NCBI GenBank assembly: GCA_030652255.1
Contig: JAUSAZ010000073.1
Coordinates: 1 to 64,000, forward strand
DNA: 64,000 bases
Direction: 5' to 3'
Source of the DNA: Myxococcales bacterium
GTDB taxonomy: Bacteria; Myxococcota_A; Polyangia; Polyangiales; Ga0077539
Shown: positions 26,172 to 35,209 of the stretch, in pieces
Layout: every line of letters begins with the position of its first letter
How positions within the stretch are numbered: the first letter of the stretch is position 1
The notes under the pieces: model-generated
Database searches by the model: none
What the model was told of the DNA's origin: nothing
Seen by the model: the letters and a program-made list of their open reading frames with translations, nothing else
Position numbers and translations under genes: made by a program

Positions 26172-28328
26172 ATGCCCCACCTCATCGGTCTGCAGCTCCA
26201 CTCCGACAACCTCGCGGTCGCCGCGATGCGACCCGATGGGTCCATCGTCCTGCGGCCGGTGCACGACCTCGCCAGCGTCATCCAGCGCGCCGCGGCCCAG
26301 CGCTGGAAGTGGTCGCTCGCCTCCGAAGACCGCCAGGCCGTGGGCGTCGCCGCCGCGCACGAGCTCTTCCTCGGGCTCCAGCACGCCATGGGCGACGACC
26401 ACATCCTCGCCTGCGTCGCGGTGCCCGCCGCGTGGGGCGACCGCGCGCGGCGGGCGCTGCTCCAGGCCATGGACGACACCACCGTCGAGACGATGCGCCT
26501 CGTGCGGGACACCACCGCGCTCGGCGTCACCGCCGTCGTCGTCAACCCCGCCGCCGCCGGGCTCTGCGCCCTCCTGCACCTCGGCACCCACAAGCTGGAG
26601 TTCGCGCTCGCGGAGATCTCCCCGAGCGCCGTCCGGGCGCTCGCGCGGCAGTCGGTGCAGGGGCTCGACGGGGCCAACGTTCGCTTCGAGTCCCTCCTCC
26701 CCCTCATCACCGAGGTGGCCGCCGCCACGGCCCGCGAGGCCGGCGTGGCGCTGCGCGACGTGCGGCGCTTCGTGGGCAGCGGCCGGCGCGCCGCCCAGCC
26801 TGCGCTCGCCGGCGCCCTCGGGGGCATCTGCGGCGTGGCGGCGGAGGTGTTTCCCGCGGGCGCGATGGCGCTCGGCGCGGCGCACGTCGCCATCGGGCTC
26901 ACCGGCATGACCACGCCCTGGAGCCTCGTCGACGACCTCGACGAGGCCCCCCTCGCCAACCTCCGCGGCAAGGCCCCGCAGCGCGCCCGGCGAAGCTCCG
27001 TGCCGCCGCCGCCTCGTCCCGCCGATCCCGTGGCCGCCCCGATCGCGGGGGACGCGCACCTCGTCGAGCGCCACCGGCCTACGGTGCAGCCGCGACCGAT
27101 GGACGCCGTGCGCGAGGTCATCGTGCACCGCTCGCCCCCGCCCGACCACCTCTCGTCCCCGCCCCCGCAGGCGCCGAGCACGGCGCCCCACTCCGAGGAG
27201 GGCGAACACGGCGAGCGGCGACGCATCAGCGAGCACCCCTCGTTCGCCCCGCCCGGCGGGCAGCTCATCGAGGTCGGGGCCTCCGGGTCCTTCACCGGGC
27301 TCGCCAGCCTCGACGCCGTCCGCAGCCTCCACCTGCTCCACCCGGTGGAGGCCGACGCCCTCGCGCGGCCGAGCATCGCCACGCTGCTCAACCAGTTCAC
27401 CTTCCTGCGCAGCGCGTCGGGCACCCTCACGCTCCGGCACCGCGCCGAGGAGGTCGCGCTGCACATCGAGCGCGGCGGGGTGTGCCTGTCGCCGGCCGAG
27501 CGCGCCCGCGCCCTGCGCCCCTTCGACTGGACCGACGGCACCTTCACCTGGCACCGCGAGAAGCTCCCCTGGCAGGTGCAGAAGCTCCGCACGCCGATGA
27601 CGGCCTTCGTGGTCGCGGGCGTCCGCATCCGGCTGCGGGCCTTCGACGACGCGGCCTTCACGCAGCACCACGTGGCGAAGCTCCGGCTGGCGCCCTCGGT
27701 CATCGACGAGCGGCGCAGCCGCCTCGTGCGCCTCGCGCTCCCGGAGGCCGAAGAGCGCGCGGTCGACTATGTGCTCGACGGCTCGCGCAGCTTCGAGGCG
27801 ATGCTCTCCGAGGGCTACATCGGCCGCGGCACGATGCACAGGCTCGTGGTGCTGCTCGACCTCTACGGCATCCTGCACTGGGCCCAGCCCGCCGCCGCGG
27901 TCACGGAGAACCCCGTGGTGGCCATGACCCGGCTGCTCGGCAAGATCGAGGGCTCCAACCACTTCGTCGCCCTCGGGGTGCACTGGAGCGCCCCCACCGA
28001 CGAGATCCGGCAGGCGTGGGAGCGGATGCAGGCGAGCTACGGGATGGGCGGCACCTGGCAGCGCCACGACCCCGCGCTGGCCTCGCGCATCCTCCAGCGG
28101 GGCGCGGCGGCGTGGGCGGTGCTGCGCCTCGACGCCACCCGGGTGCACCACCGCCGCGAGGCCTACCCCGGCATGGACGAGCAGCTGCTCGCGCCGCTCG
28201 TCGAGGCGCGCGCCAAGGCGCTGGAGATGCGCGGCGAGACCAGCGAGGCGGCGCGGATGATGCGGCTGCGGGGAGAGTTCGCGGCGGGCGCCGGGGACGA
28301 CGAGCCGCCCGCGAAGCCGAAGCGCTAG
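26172..28328 (+). CDS. Hsp70-like ATPase-fold / DUF4388-like / J-like fusion protein
   Basis: 718 residues in three parts. Residues ~1-255 read as an actin/Hsp70-like fold: a first strand IGLQLHSDNLAVAAM, ACVAVPAAWGDRARRALLQAM (like the Hsp70 'VITVPAYF' block), a middle VVVNPAAAGLCALLHLGTHKLEFAL phosphate-loop analogue, and a C-terminal VGSGRRAAQPAL block. Residues ~256-400 are a Pro/Ser/His-rich linker. About 400-530 resemble DUF4388, and ~590-660 read like a J domain (FVALGVHWSAPTDEIRQAWERM) but with HDP where HPD is expected. DnaK partner logic in one chain is rare; activity may be regulatory rather than chaperone. Its TAG stop overlaps the opposing gene's TAG in a shared CTAG. Confidence 0.7.
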   Translation: MPHLIGLQLHSDNLAVAAMRPDGSIVLRPVHDLASVIQRAAAQRWKWSLASEDRQAVGVAAAHELFLGLQHAMGDDHILACVAVPAAWGDRARRALLQAMDDTTVETMRLVRDTTALGVTAVVVNPAAAGLCALLHLGTHKLEFALAEISPSAVRALARQSVQGLDGANVRFESLLPLITEVAAATAREAGVALRDVRRFVGSGRRAAQPALAGALGGICGVAAEVFPAGAMALGAAHVAIGLTGMTTPWSLVDDLDEAPLANLRGKAPQRARRSSVPPPPRPADPVAAPIAGDAHLVERHRPTVQPRPMDAVREVIVHRSPPPDHLSSPPPQAPSTAPHSEEGEHGERRRISEHPSFAPPGGQLIEVGASGSFTGLASLDAVRSLHLLHPVEADALARPSIATLLNQFTFLRSASGTLTLRHRAEEVALHIERGGVCLSPAERARALRPFDWTDGTFTWHREKLPWQVQKLRTPMTAFVVAGVRIRLRAFDDAAFTQHHVAKLRLAPSVIDERRSRLVRLALPEAEERAVDYVLDGSRSFEAMLSEGYIGRGTMHRLVVLLDLYGILHWAQPAAAVTENPVVAMTRLLGKIEGSNHFVALGVHWSAPTDEIRQAWERMQASYGMGGTWQRHDPALASRILQRGAAAWAVLRLDATRVHHRREAYPGMDEQLLAPLVEARAKALEMRGETSEAARMMRLRGEFAAGAGDDEPPAKPKR

Positions 28329-30451
28329 CGGGTGAAGGTCAGGTTGCGGGCGGCGTAGGCCGACCAGTAGAGCTGCGACAGGTTGTTGTAGCGAAACTCG
28401 TTGAAGGCGAAGCCCGCGAGGCGGAAGCCCGTGAGGTACATGTAGTAGGCCGCGCCCGTGGGGAGGTCGCGCAGGCCCATCACGCCGGACAGGTCGGGGA
28501 AGCGGAAGGTGCGCGCCGCGCCGGGCGCCCAGGTCTGCCAGTACAGGACGTCGCCGCTCAGGGAGAGGCTGAACATGTCCGGGTCGTTGCCGCGCTGGGC
28601 GAAGCGCACGGTGCGGTCGGTGGGGAGGCGCCCGCCCTCGCCCGGCGCCTCGAACTCGGGGATGCCCACCCAGTCGTCGATGCGCACGGTGTCGTCGGGC
28701 GTGGTGATGCTGCCGATGACCACGGCGCTCGACGGGGGCGAGATGTACTCCGAGCCGTCGGCCTGGCGCCCGGAGGTGACGCCGTAGGTGGCCCGCACGA
28801 TGAGCCGCGCATCGGCCAGCGGGCCGCTGAAGGGAGGCAGGGCGACGAGGTTGAAGTTGTCGCTGACGTCGCGCCCGTAGCTGGTCACGTCGGGGCGGGC
28901 GATGACGCCTTCGCCGCCGAGGTCGATGAAGCCCTCGACGCGCAGGCGGTTGGGGCCGTCGCGGGTGACCGGCGGGAGGTTGGCGAGGCGCACGTCGGTC
29001 TGGTGGTCGAGCGGGATGTTCATCGGGACGACCACGTTGGTGATCATCGCGCGGGGCGAGCCCAGGACGCCGCGCGCGACGCCCATGATGTACGGGGTGA
29101 AGCGCGAGGGGTCGCGGTTGTTCTCGATGCCCGCGATGGCGTAGATGGCCAGCGACGCGGGGCGGGTGGCGATGCTGAAGGGGTAGCCCCGGCCGCCGTA
29201 GCCGGGGTTGACCACCTCGACGACCTGGCCGCCCGCGGCGGGCTGGTTGGGGGTCGACAGGATGTCCGCCGTGGTGGCGAACACGCGCGCCACGCGGCGC
29301 TCGCCGGCCCGCGGCTCGGGGACGTTGCGCCAGGGGTTGGGCGCGAACTCGTTGGGGCCGTCCCACACCAGCTCGCCCGACACCTGCGTGCCGAAGGTGC
29401 CGCGGCTGGGGGTCGACTCCGGCGGCATGCCCTCGGCGGCGCACGCGGGGATCATCTGCGCGTAGAGGTAGACCGACACGTTGCGGGCGTCGAAGACCTG
29501 CACCGTCTGGCTGCTGAAGCACCGCGCGCTGACCGTGAGCGTGGTCGGGCCGCGCAGCTCGGGGAAGCCCACCGAGGCGCGACCCCGGTCGCTGGTGCGG
29601 GTCGAGCGCGGCGGGGCCACCTGGGGGTCGTCGCCGAGGAAGACCAGCGCGTTGGGGATCGGGTCGCCGGTGTTGCCCGCGAGCACGGTGACGTTGATGT
29701 TGCCGAGGATGGGTCCGCCGCCGAGGCCGCCGCGGGCCGACTCCGCGCTGTCGGTGAAGGTGAAGGCGTCGGCGACGGAGATGCGCTCCTCGCCGGTGAC
29801 CACGGTGACGTCGACGCGGGCCTCGGGGTGCGCGGGCGTGAGGCAGGTGAGCAGCTCGGGGCCGCCGACGCGCAGGCCCGTGCAGGGCAGGTTGTCGAGG
29901 GTGACCGCGGTGGCGTCGGTGAAGTGGGTGCCGAGGCCGCGGACGGTGATGAGGGTGTTGCCCGCGGGCGACCCGTCGGAGGGCTCGACCTGGATGGCGT
30001 CGTAGCGGTAGCCCTGCGGCAGCGTGGCGGTGCGGCCGTCGACCTCGACGGTGACGTCGACCAGGCCAGCGCGGCCCGCCGGGGGGAGCACCGTGAGGCG
30101 GCCGGGGTCGTTGGCGGTGGTGTCGCGCGGCTGCACCAGGGCGCCGCCGAAGGAGACCACGGACTCGGGGGTGAAGTTGGACCCGCGCACGACCACGCGG
30201 TTGCCACCGGTGAAGGGGCCGTGGTCGGGCACCACCCCGACGACGACGGGGTTGGTGTTGCGCGGGGCGTCCACGGCGGGCACGTCGCGCGGCGTCACCG
30301 GCACGTCGGCGCGGATGATGCGCGGGACGTCGACGCCCGCGTCGGCGGTGCCGTCGGGCGGTGGGGCGCTGAAGGGGTCGTCCGCGCAGCCCGCGACGAG
30401 CGCGACGACGGACAGGGCCAACGAACGCGGGCGGCGGTTGGAGGGGTCCAC
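28325..30451 (-). CDS. IPT/TIG-domain surface lipoprotein
   Basis: 708 residues. Start is a GTG at 30451 that opens a signal peptide with lipobox VAGC near residue 20. A Pro/Asp-rich linker leads to two or three IPT/TIG immunoglobulin-like repeats (GVVPDHGPFTGGNRVVVRGSNF, then a copy near residue 160), each ~85 residues. A carboxypeptidase-regulatory-like beta domain follows (GNTGDPIPNALVFLGDD), and the second half is a large beta-rich region I cannot name. Such proteins are exposed adhesion or substrate-binding lipoproteins in myxobacteria. The frame upstream of 30451 belongs to the intergenic repeat and is not coding. Confidence 0.75.
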   Translation of the reverse strand: MDPSNRRPRSLALSVVALVAGCADDPFSAPPPDGTADAGVDVPRIIRADVPVTPRDVPAVDAPRNTNPVVVGVVPDHGPFTGGNRVVVRGSNFTPESVVSFGGALVQPRDTTANDPGRLTVLPPAGRAGLVDVTVEVDGRTATLPQGYRYDAIQVEPSDGSPAGNTLITVRGLGTHFTDATAVTLDNLPCTGLRVGGPELLTCLTPAHPEARVDVTVVTGEERISVADAFTFTDSAESARGGLGGGPILGNINVTVLAGNTGDPIPNALVFLGDDPQVAPPRSTRTSDRGRASVGFPELRGPTTLTVSARCFSSQTVQVFDARNVSVYLYAQMIPACAAEGMPPESTPSRGTFGTQVSGELVWDGPNEFAPNPWRNVPEPRAGERRVARVFATTADILSTPNQPAAGGQVVEVVNPGYGGRGYPFSIATRPASLAIYAIAGIENNRDPSRFTPYIMGVARGVLGSPRAMITNVVVPMNIPLDHQTDVRLANLPPVTRDGPNRLRVEGFIDLGGEGVIARPDVTSYGRDVSDNFNLVALPPFSGPLADARLIVRATYGVTSGRQADGSEYISPPSSAVVIGSITTPDDTVRIDDWVGIPEFEAPGEGGRLPTDRTVRFAQRGNDPDMFSLSLSGDVLYWQTWAPGAARTFRFPDLSGVMGLRDLPTGAAYYMYLTGFRLAGFAFNEFRYNNLSQLYWSAYAARNLTFTR

Positions 30452-30614
30452 GCCAGGAGTATCTGGCCCGGCGCGCGGAGGCGCAATCGCGGGAGGCGAG
30501 GACGCGCACCCGGGGCGGCGATGGATCAGGCGCGGCGCGGAGGTCCCGGTGCCCTGCCGCAGGAGCATGGACGGGTTGCGCAGAGCGCCCGCCCACGTCT
30601 TCGAACACCGCCTC

Positions 30615-30700
30615 GCCCTCCGAAGGCAGCGCCGGCGAGGTGTCACCGCTGCGGCTCCGTCGAAGGAGAAGAACCGCAAGGGTCGCAAGGGTCGCAAGGG
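30615..30700 (+). repeat. Left arm of an imperfect 86-bp inverted repeat
   Basis: By base-by-base comparison, 83 of 86 positions match the reverse complement of 30805-30890. The last 30 bases (30671-30700) contain two and a half copies of the 9-mer GGGTCGCAA and are repeated identically at 56500-56529. The element seems to be a dispersed non-coding repeat, similar in behaviour to REP/MITE elements. Confidence 0.9.
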
Positions 30701-30804
30701 GGAGTTCTACCGGCGCGGACACGTCGGTCGGGGCAGCGGCTGGCGGCGAGGTCCCGGATGCTGCCTTCCCGTGATGCCAATCTCGCCCAAAGCCCTTCTG
30801 TTCT

Positions 30805-30890
30805 CCCTTGCGACCCTTGCGACCCTTGCGGTTCTTCTCCTTCGACGGAGCCGCGGCGGTGACACCTCGCCGGCGCTCCCCTCGGAGGGC
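30805..30890 (-). repeat. Right arm of the 86-bp inverted repeat
   Basis: Reverse-complement partner of 30615-30700 with three mismatches, separated from it by 104 bp. A transcript across both arms would form a very stable 86-bp stem. Confidence 0.9.
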
Positions 30891-30956
30891 GAAGCCGGGG
30901 GGTCGCTGGCGTGAGCGGATGCCCCGCTCGAGGCTTCAAGTCCCTGCGGAAAGGTC

Positions 30957-31703
30957 CTAGCGACTCCGCCCGGGGGCGCGCGGTTGCGGGAGACACTCCT
31001 CGGCCCCGCGGTCGCACACGAAGCCCGGCGGGCAGCGCTCGGTCGTGCACGCCTCGCCCTCCGCGCCGGCGAGCTCGCACACGCCTCCGGCGCCGCGGTC
31101 GACGCAGACGTGGAGGGGCAGGCAGTCGATGTGACGGATACGGTCGAGCCGCCCGCAGCGGCGCCCCGCGAGGGCCGTCGACGACACGCAGCGCGGCGGC
31201 CGGTCGAGGTGGCTGCACACCTGGAAGAGCGGGCACGGCGCCGGGCAGCCCGCGCGGCAGAGGTCGTCCCGCCCGCACACGAAGCCGGGGCCGCAGAAGC
31301 CCGCGCCAGAGAGGCCCTGCTCGGAGCGCAGGTGCTCGTACGCGCAGGGCTGCCCCTCGCCGGGCATCGGGGTGCAGGCGCCGCGGAGGCAGCGGTAGCC
31401 GTCGGCGCAGCGCATGAAGCGGCCGTGCGACACGCCGCAGCGGACCCCGTCGGCGCCCGGCGACGGGGCGCAGCGCTGCGGCTGGTAGAGGGTGTTGCAG
31501 GTCTGCCCCGACGGGCACGACCCGCACGATGTGGCAGCGCGGCGCTCGTCGCGCGCGACCTCGTAGGTGGCCCCCCCGATGAGGCCGCAGATGAGGCACG
31601 CGCGGTTGGGGATGCCCCGCTGGGAGCACGCGACCCCGAGCGTGGTGCCCACGATGACGGACACGAGCGCGGCGCGGCGGAGGCGACGAGCGATGGGGCG
31701 CAC
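30957..31703 (-). CDS. Cysteine-rich lipoprotein, unknown function
   Basis: 248 residues from a GTG at 31703. A basic n-region and hydrophobic segment end in lipobox GVAC near residue 25. The mature protein has more than 25 cysteines in repeating C-x2-C and C-x5-8-C patterns with blocks such as CPSGQTCN, GFCGPGFVCG and CPPGFVCDRG, each resembling the 'C-xPGxxC' myxococcal cysteine-rich repeats. It would be a disulfide-rich extracellular module. It follows the IgGFc-binding-type gene by 6 bp on the same strand and probably shares its transcript. Confidence 0.75.
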   Translation of the reverse strand: MRPIARRLRRAALVSVIVGTTLGVACSQRGIPNRACLICGLIGGATYEVARDERRAATSCGSCPSGQTCNTLYQPQRCAPSPGADGVRCGVSHGRFMRCADGYRCLRGACTPMPGEGQPCAYEHLRSEQGLSGAGFCGPGFVCGRDDLCRAGCPAPCPLFQVCSHLDRPPRCVSSTALAGRRCGRLDRIRHIDCLPLHVCVDRGAGGVCELAGAEGEACTTERCPPGFVCDRGAEECLPQPRAPGRSR

Positions 31704-31709
31704 CGCGGG

Positions 31710-33731
31710 TCAGCGGACGGGGACGAGGTTGGTGCCGCCGGCGTAGGCGTAGGAGACGAAGCGGTCGAAGCCCGAGACCAGCACCATCACGCCCTCGGCG
31801 GGGCGGTCGGAGGGGGTGACCGAGCGCACGACGTGGACGCCGTCGCCCTGGCGCCCGGCGGTGATCTCCGGCGGCATGCGGCTGTTGTCGATGCGCGGAA
31901 ACGACAGCTGGCAGCGGTAGGTGACGTACACCGGCGGCGGGCACTGGTTGGTGCGCGTCTCGACGCAGCCGTCGGAGCGCGAGCGGGTGCAGTCGGAGAA
32001 GTCGCTCACGTCGGTCTCGTCGAGGAAGACCGTCACGTCGGGGCGCGCCACGATCTGCACGAAGTCGAAGCTGTACTTGTCGGGCGTGAGGAAGACGTAG
32101 TCCGTGCGCCACTGCTCGACCGGGGGGACCATGATGAGCGCCGGGTCGCCGCCGGGGAGCGTGAAGGGGATGCCCGTGGTGGACTGCGAGCCCTGGAGCT
32201 GGCCCACGGAGATGGGCGCGTCACCGCGGATCTGGAAGTCCGCGAGGGCGCGGATGTCGCGGTAGCCGCCCTCCTCGAGGTCGAACTCCACCTTCGGCCC
32301 GGCGGGCATGCTGATGTCCTCCGGGAGCGTGGTGGTCACGTGCACGATGCGCGACGACACGTTGAGCACCCGGAACCACTCGGGCTCGTTGACCTCGGCC
32401 ACGGAGGCCCCGGCGAGGTTGACCGCGCGGGTGCGCGTCGGGGTGCGCGAGGCGACGTAGTTCTGCCCGGCGGTGCCAGCGGGGAAGAGCTGCTCCTCGA
32501 TGTGGTCGCACGCGGGCTGGCGCTCGGCGGTGGTGCGCCAGAAGGGGACGTCGGTGCACTCGGTGCCCGAGAACACCGCCACGGGGTGGTCGGGCGCGAT
32601 GAGGCTGCCGGTGAAGTCCGCGAGGAAGGCCCCGGTCTCCAGGTTGAGCACGTCGAAGGCGCCGAGCACCACGTCGAAGGGCGTGCCCGCGGGGTGGCGC
32701 TCGCGGAAGGGGCCGCCGGGGATGATGTCCGCCGTGGGCGTGACCCGCACGCGGGTGTTGGCCTGCGTGCCCACGATGGTCATGAACGACCGGATCTCCT
32801 CGCCGCCGTTGGTGTCGGGGTTGGTGGTGCGCGACCACTGCTGGGGATAGCCCAGGAAGCGGTAGTTGCCGCCGAGGGAGTTGGTGGGCACCAGGAGCGA
32901 AGCGTCGTTGGAGAACACCCCGACGTTGGACAGCGGGTTGAACTGGTACGCGATCACCGGGTAGTTCGAGGTCACGCGGTAGGCGCGCGACGAGAGGCAG
33001 GTGCCGGTGCCGTCGTTGAGCCCCGCCACCGTCGAGCAGTCGACCTCGCGCGCGGGCAGCTCGAGCACCTCGAGGTCGCGCGGCGGGATCACCCGGGTCT
33101 CGATGCGCTCGATGACCGGCGGCATCCCCTGCGGGGCCGTGTTGCGCGACACCTCGATGCGCACCGTGAGCACCGGGTCGGGGTTGGACACCACGATGGC
33201 GTACTGCTGCGACGCCGCCGAGCGGCCGCCGGTCTCCACGATGTTGTCGAGGTCGACGCCGTAGTACTCGCAGCCGATGTTGCTGTTGGCCACCGAGTCG
33301 TCGGTGCAGAGCACCACGCACTGGCCCCGGCGGCAGGCCTCGCCGCGGCTGGTGTCGCAGTCGCGCAGCGGGTCGTAGCCCGAGCCGTCGGCGCGGCACT
33401 GCTCGACCCCGAGGGAGTTCTCCGTGCACCGCAGCTCGCCCGGGCGGCAGGCCACGCACCACAGCCGGTCGTCGCAGACCAGTCCGCGCTCGAGGCACGG
33501 GTCTTCGATCACCTGGGTGAGCTCGCCCGCGGCGCTGCAGCGCTGGTGGATGTTCTGGTAGCAGCGCTCCTGGCCCGGCTGGCAGGTGAGCCACCGCCGC
33601 GGGTCTTCCATCGGGCGCACCCGCGCGTCGACCGCCGCGCCGCCGTCCTCGGTGCCGCGGGTCGAGTCCGAGCACGCCGCCAGGGAGATCACCAGCATCG
33701 CGCCGCGGAGTCCCGCTCTGCCACTTCGCAT
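31710..33731 (-). CDS. IgGFc-binding-domain lipoprotein
   Basis: 673 residues. Signal with lipobox LAAC (Cys20), then Cys-rich tandem modules (CQPGQERCYQN..., CRPGELRCTEN...) to about residue 155. The remainder is the IgGFc-binding protein N-terminal-type domain: repeated Ile/Val-rich beta units with hallmarks such as GCEYYGVDLDN, YPVIAYQFNP, DASLLVPTNSLGGNYR, and HPVAVFSGTECTDVP. In bacteria this domain is common on surfaces of myxobacteria and related predators and is thought to be adhesive; the immunoglobulin link is by homology only. A purine-rich site (GGAAGGAAAG) precedes the ATG. Confidence 0.85.
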   Translation of the reverse strand: MRSGRAGLRGAMLVISLAACSDSTRGTEDGGAAVDARVRPMEDPRRWLTCQPGQERCYQNIHQRCSAAGELTQVIEDPCLERGLVCDDRLWCVACRPGELRCTENSLGVEQCRADGSGYDPLRDCDTSRGEACRRGQCVVLCTDDSVANSNIGCEYYGVDLDNIVETGGRSAASQQYAIVVSNPDPVLTVRIEVSRNTAPQGMPPVIERIETRVIPPRDLEVLELPAREVDCSTVAGLNDGTGTCLSSRAYRVTSNYPVIAYQFNPLSNVGVFSNDASLLVPTNSLGGNYRFLGYPQQWSRTTNPDTNGGEEIRSFMTIVGTQANTRVRVTPTADIIPGGPFRERHPAGTPFDVVLGAFDVLNLETGAFLADFTGSLIAPDHPVAVFSGTECTDVPFWRTTAERQPACDHIEEQLFPAGTAGQNYVASRTPTRTRAVNLAGASVAEVNEPEWFRVLNVSSRIVHVTTTLPEDISMPAGPKVEFDLEEGGYRDIRALADFQIRGDAPISVGQLQGSQSTTGIPFTLPGGDPALIMVPPVEQWRTDYVFLTPDKYSFDFVQIVARPDVTVFLDETDVSDFSDCTRSRSDGCVETRTNQCPPPVYVTYRCQLSFPRIDNSRMPPEITAGRQGDGVHVVRSVTPSDRPAEGVMVLVSGFDRFVSYAYAGGTNLVPVR

Positions 33732-33818
33732 CGTCGACTTTCCTTCCGGTGGGCCCGCGCGGGGGTCGTCTGCTCGCCCTGCGCCTCGCGCCAGTATCAG
33801 CGCGCTCCCGCGGGACGA

Positions 33819-34565
33819 TCAATCTCCGACTGGCGGCGGATCATGCAAGGCCCCGCTCCGGACGGCGACGTCCACCCGGTCGCGGTTGGCGTCGAGGAAG
33901 GCCCGGTACGCCGCGTAGAGGGACATCTGCACCGTCACCCGGCCGGGCGTGCGGGCCACCATCAGCCCGCGCGCGATGGGGTCGTCGCCCGCGCCGTGCT
34001 CCGCGCAGTAGCCGGGGGCCCCGCCGTCGACCGGCGCGTCGAGGGTCGCCTCGGTGCCCGACAGCACCCCCGCCTCGCGGGTGGACAGCCTGAGCGCGCG
34101 CGTGGCGGGGTGACCGCAGCGCACGCAGGTGTCGCCCCAGGCCAGCGCCCCGAGCTCGTCGGCCGCGAGGCCGCACTCGAAGCCCGGGGACTCCAGCGTG
34201 CGGCGGAAGGGCACCTCGCGCACCACGCCGCTCGACGCGTCGACGTAGATGCCGCACGCGGCGCAGCGCAGGTCGCGCACCAGCGGGCCCAGCACGGGCT
34301 CGTCGGGGAGCTGCACCAGCGAGGCCCCGAGGAGCGAGCCGCAGCCCGGGCACGGCGCCACGAAGGGCCGGCGGATGGACGCGAGGGTGAAGGCCGCGGG
34401 GATGGCGAGCACCCCGGCGAGGGCCCAGGCCCAGCCGCCCACGACGAAGGCGAGCGCCCCGGAGGCGGCGGCGAAGGACCCGCCCACGACGGCGCGGCGG
34501 ACCACCAGCGCGAGGTCGCGGCGCACCTCGGTCTGGTCGGGCGAACGGCGTCCTCGGAGCAGCAC
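33819..34565 (-). CDS. Membrane protein with zinc-ribbon-like cysteine pairs
   Basis: 248 residues from a GTG at 34565. Two adjacent transmembrane helices (about 23-60) follow a charged cytoplasmic start, then a soluble domain with CPGC (~72-75), CAAC (~101-104), CVRC (~147-150) and a later Cys-Ala-Glu-His motif. Four ligand pairs suggest one or two treble-clef or rubredoxin-like zinc sites. I do not recognise a family. It lies 23 bp downstream of the channel-like gene on the same strand, so the two may be one transcript. Confidence 0.65.
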   Translation of the reverse strand: MLLRGRRSPDQTEVRRDLALVVRRAVVGGSFAAASGALAFVVGGWAWALAGVLAIPAAFTLASIRRPFVAPCPGCGSLLGASLVQLPDEPVLGPLVRDLRCAACGIYVDASSGVVREVPFRRTLESPGFECGLAADELGALAWGDTCVRCGHPATRALRLSTREAGVLSGTEATLDAPVDGGAPGYCAEHGAGDDPIARGLMVARTPGRVTVQMSLYAAYRAFLDANRDRVDVAVRSGALHDPPPVGD

Positions 34566-34588
34566 GCGGCGGGGGTCCCCTTACGAGC

Positions 34589-35080
34589 TCAGGCGGGGGT
34601 CGGCTTCTGCGCGGCGGCGACCAGCGCGTCGAGGCGCGCGAGGATCTGCCGCTGGAGGTCGGCGATCTCCTTGAGCGCGGGGTCGCCGGCGGGCGCACCG
34701 CCCCGGTCGGGCGGGGCGAAGAGCTGGGAGGTCATCGAGGGCCCCACGGTCATGATCGCCGACGCGATGGCCTTGCCCGCGGCGGTGGTGGCGTGGATGT
34801 CGGAGTAGCCCACGGAGAGGCAGGTGGTGATGAACACCAGGGCGTCCGCCGGGGACTTCACCCTGGGGTTCACCTTCCGCTCGGCGAGGTAGAACAGCAT
34901 CGTCGCGCCGGTGACCGTGGCGAGCACCGTGTCGATGGGGTCACGGGTGACCGTGGCGCGCGCGGCGGACTTGGCGCCCGACCACTCCCCGGTGTCTCCG
35001 AGGATGCCCGAGAGCGCCTGCACGGCGACCTGTCCGAGCACCCGGGCGGTCTGCGGATCGATGCGCTTCGGGGTGGTCAT
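34589..35080 (-). CDS. Small two-helix membrane protein with potassium-channel-like pore motif
   Basis: 163 residues. A first hydrophobic segment spans ~50-66, then residues 78-95 read like a pore helix plus selectivity filter (TTCLSVGYSD, filter residues Ser89-Asp94), and a second hydrophobic segment follows from ~100 to 118. The consensus K+ filter is TVGYGD; here Ser replaces Thr and the second Gly is Ser. The C-terminus is a helical, possibly coiled-coil tail (DLQRQILARLDAL). This may be a 2TM channel or only a chance resemblance. Start is the ATG at 35080; the frame continues upstream without meaning. Confidence 0.55.
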   Translation of the reverse strand: MTTPKRIDPQTARVLGQVAVQALSGILGDTGEWSGAKSAARATVTRDPIDTVLATVTGATMLFYLAERKVNPRVKSPADALVFITTCLSVGYSDIHATTAAGKAIASAIMTVGPSMTSQLFAPPDRGGAPAGDPALKEIADLQRQILARLDALVAAAQKPTPA

Positions 35081-35209
35081 CGGCCGCGCGAGGATACCCT
35101 CAGGGCAAGGAGCGGTGCACGCGCCAATCCGTCGTCGCTGGGAGTTCGGCGATCGCGCCGCGCCCCCGCCGCCGGGTCGGCGCCCCCGCGGGTGTACCGT
35201 GCTCCCCGT

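Larger units (their letters stand above)
30452..30956. other. 505-bp gene-free region holding a long inverted repeat
   Basis: Between the IPT/TIG gene and the Cys-rich lipoprotein gene. No credible gene: peptides readable here are translations of the 9-bp repeat. The region contains two 86-bp inverted arms (listed separately) with about 100 bp of unique sequence between them, and the promoter of the IPT/TIG gene should lie at its left end. Confidence 0.8.

Noticed and set aside
30671-30850. Peptides such as LATLATLAVLL or KGRKGRKG readable in the inverted repeat
   Set aside because: Translation of the 9-bp repeat in any frame; no start, no codon bias.
26090-30862. Plus-strand and minus-strand frames of about 1,600 codons across 25.9-30.8 kb
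   Set aside because: Shadows of the Hsp70-like and IPT/TIG genes; peptide composition is non-protein-like.
30984-34808. Plus-strand frame of more than 1,200 codons
   Set aside because: Antisense to the Cys-rich, IgGFc-binding and zinc-ribbon genes.
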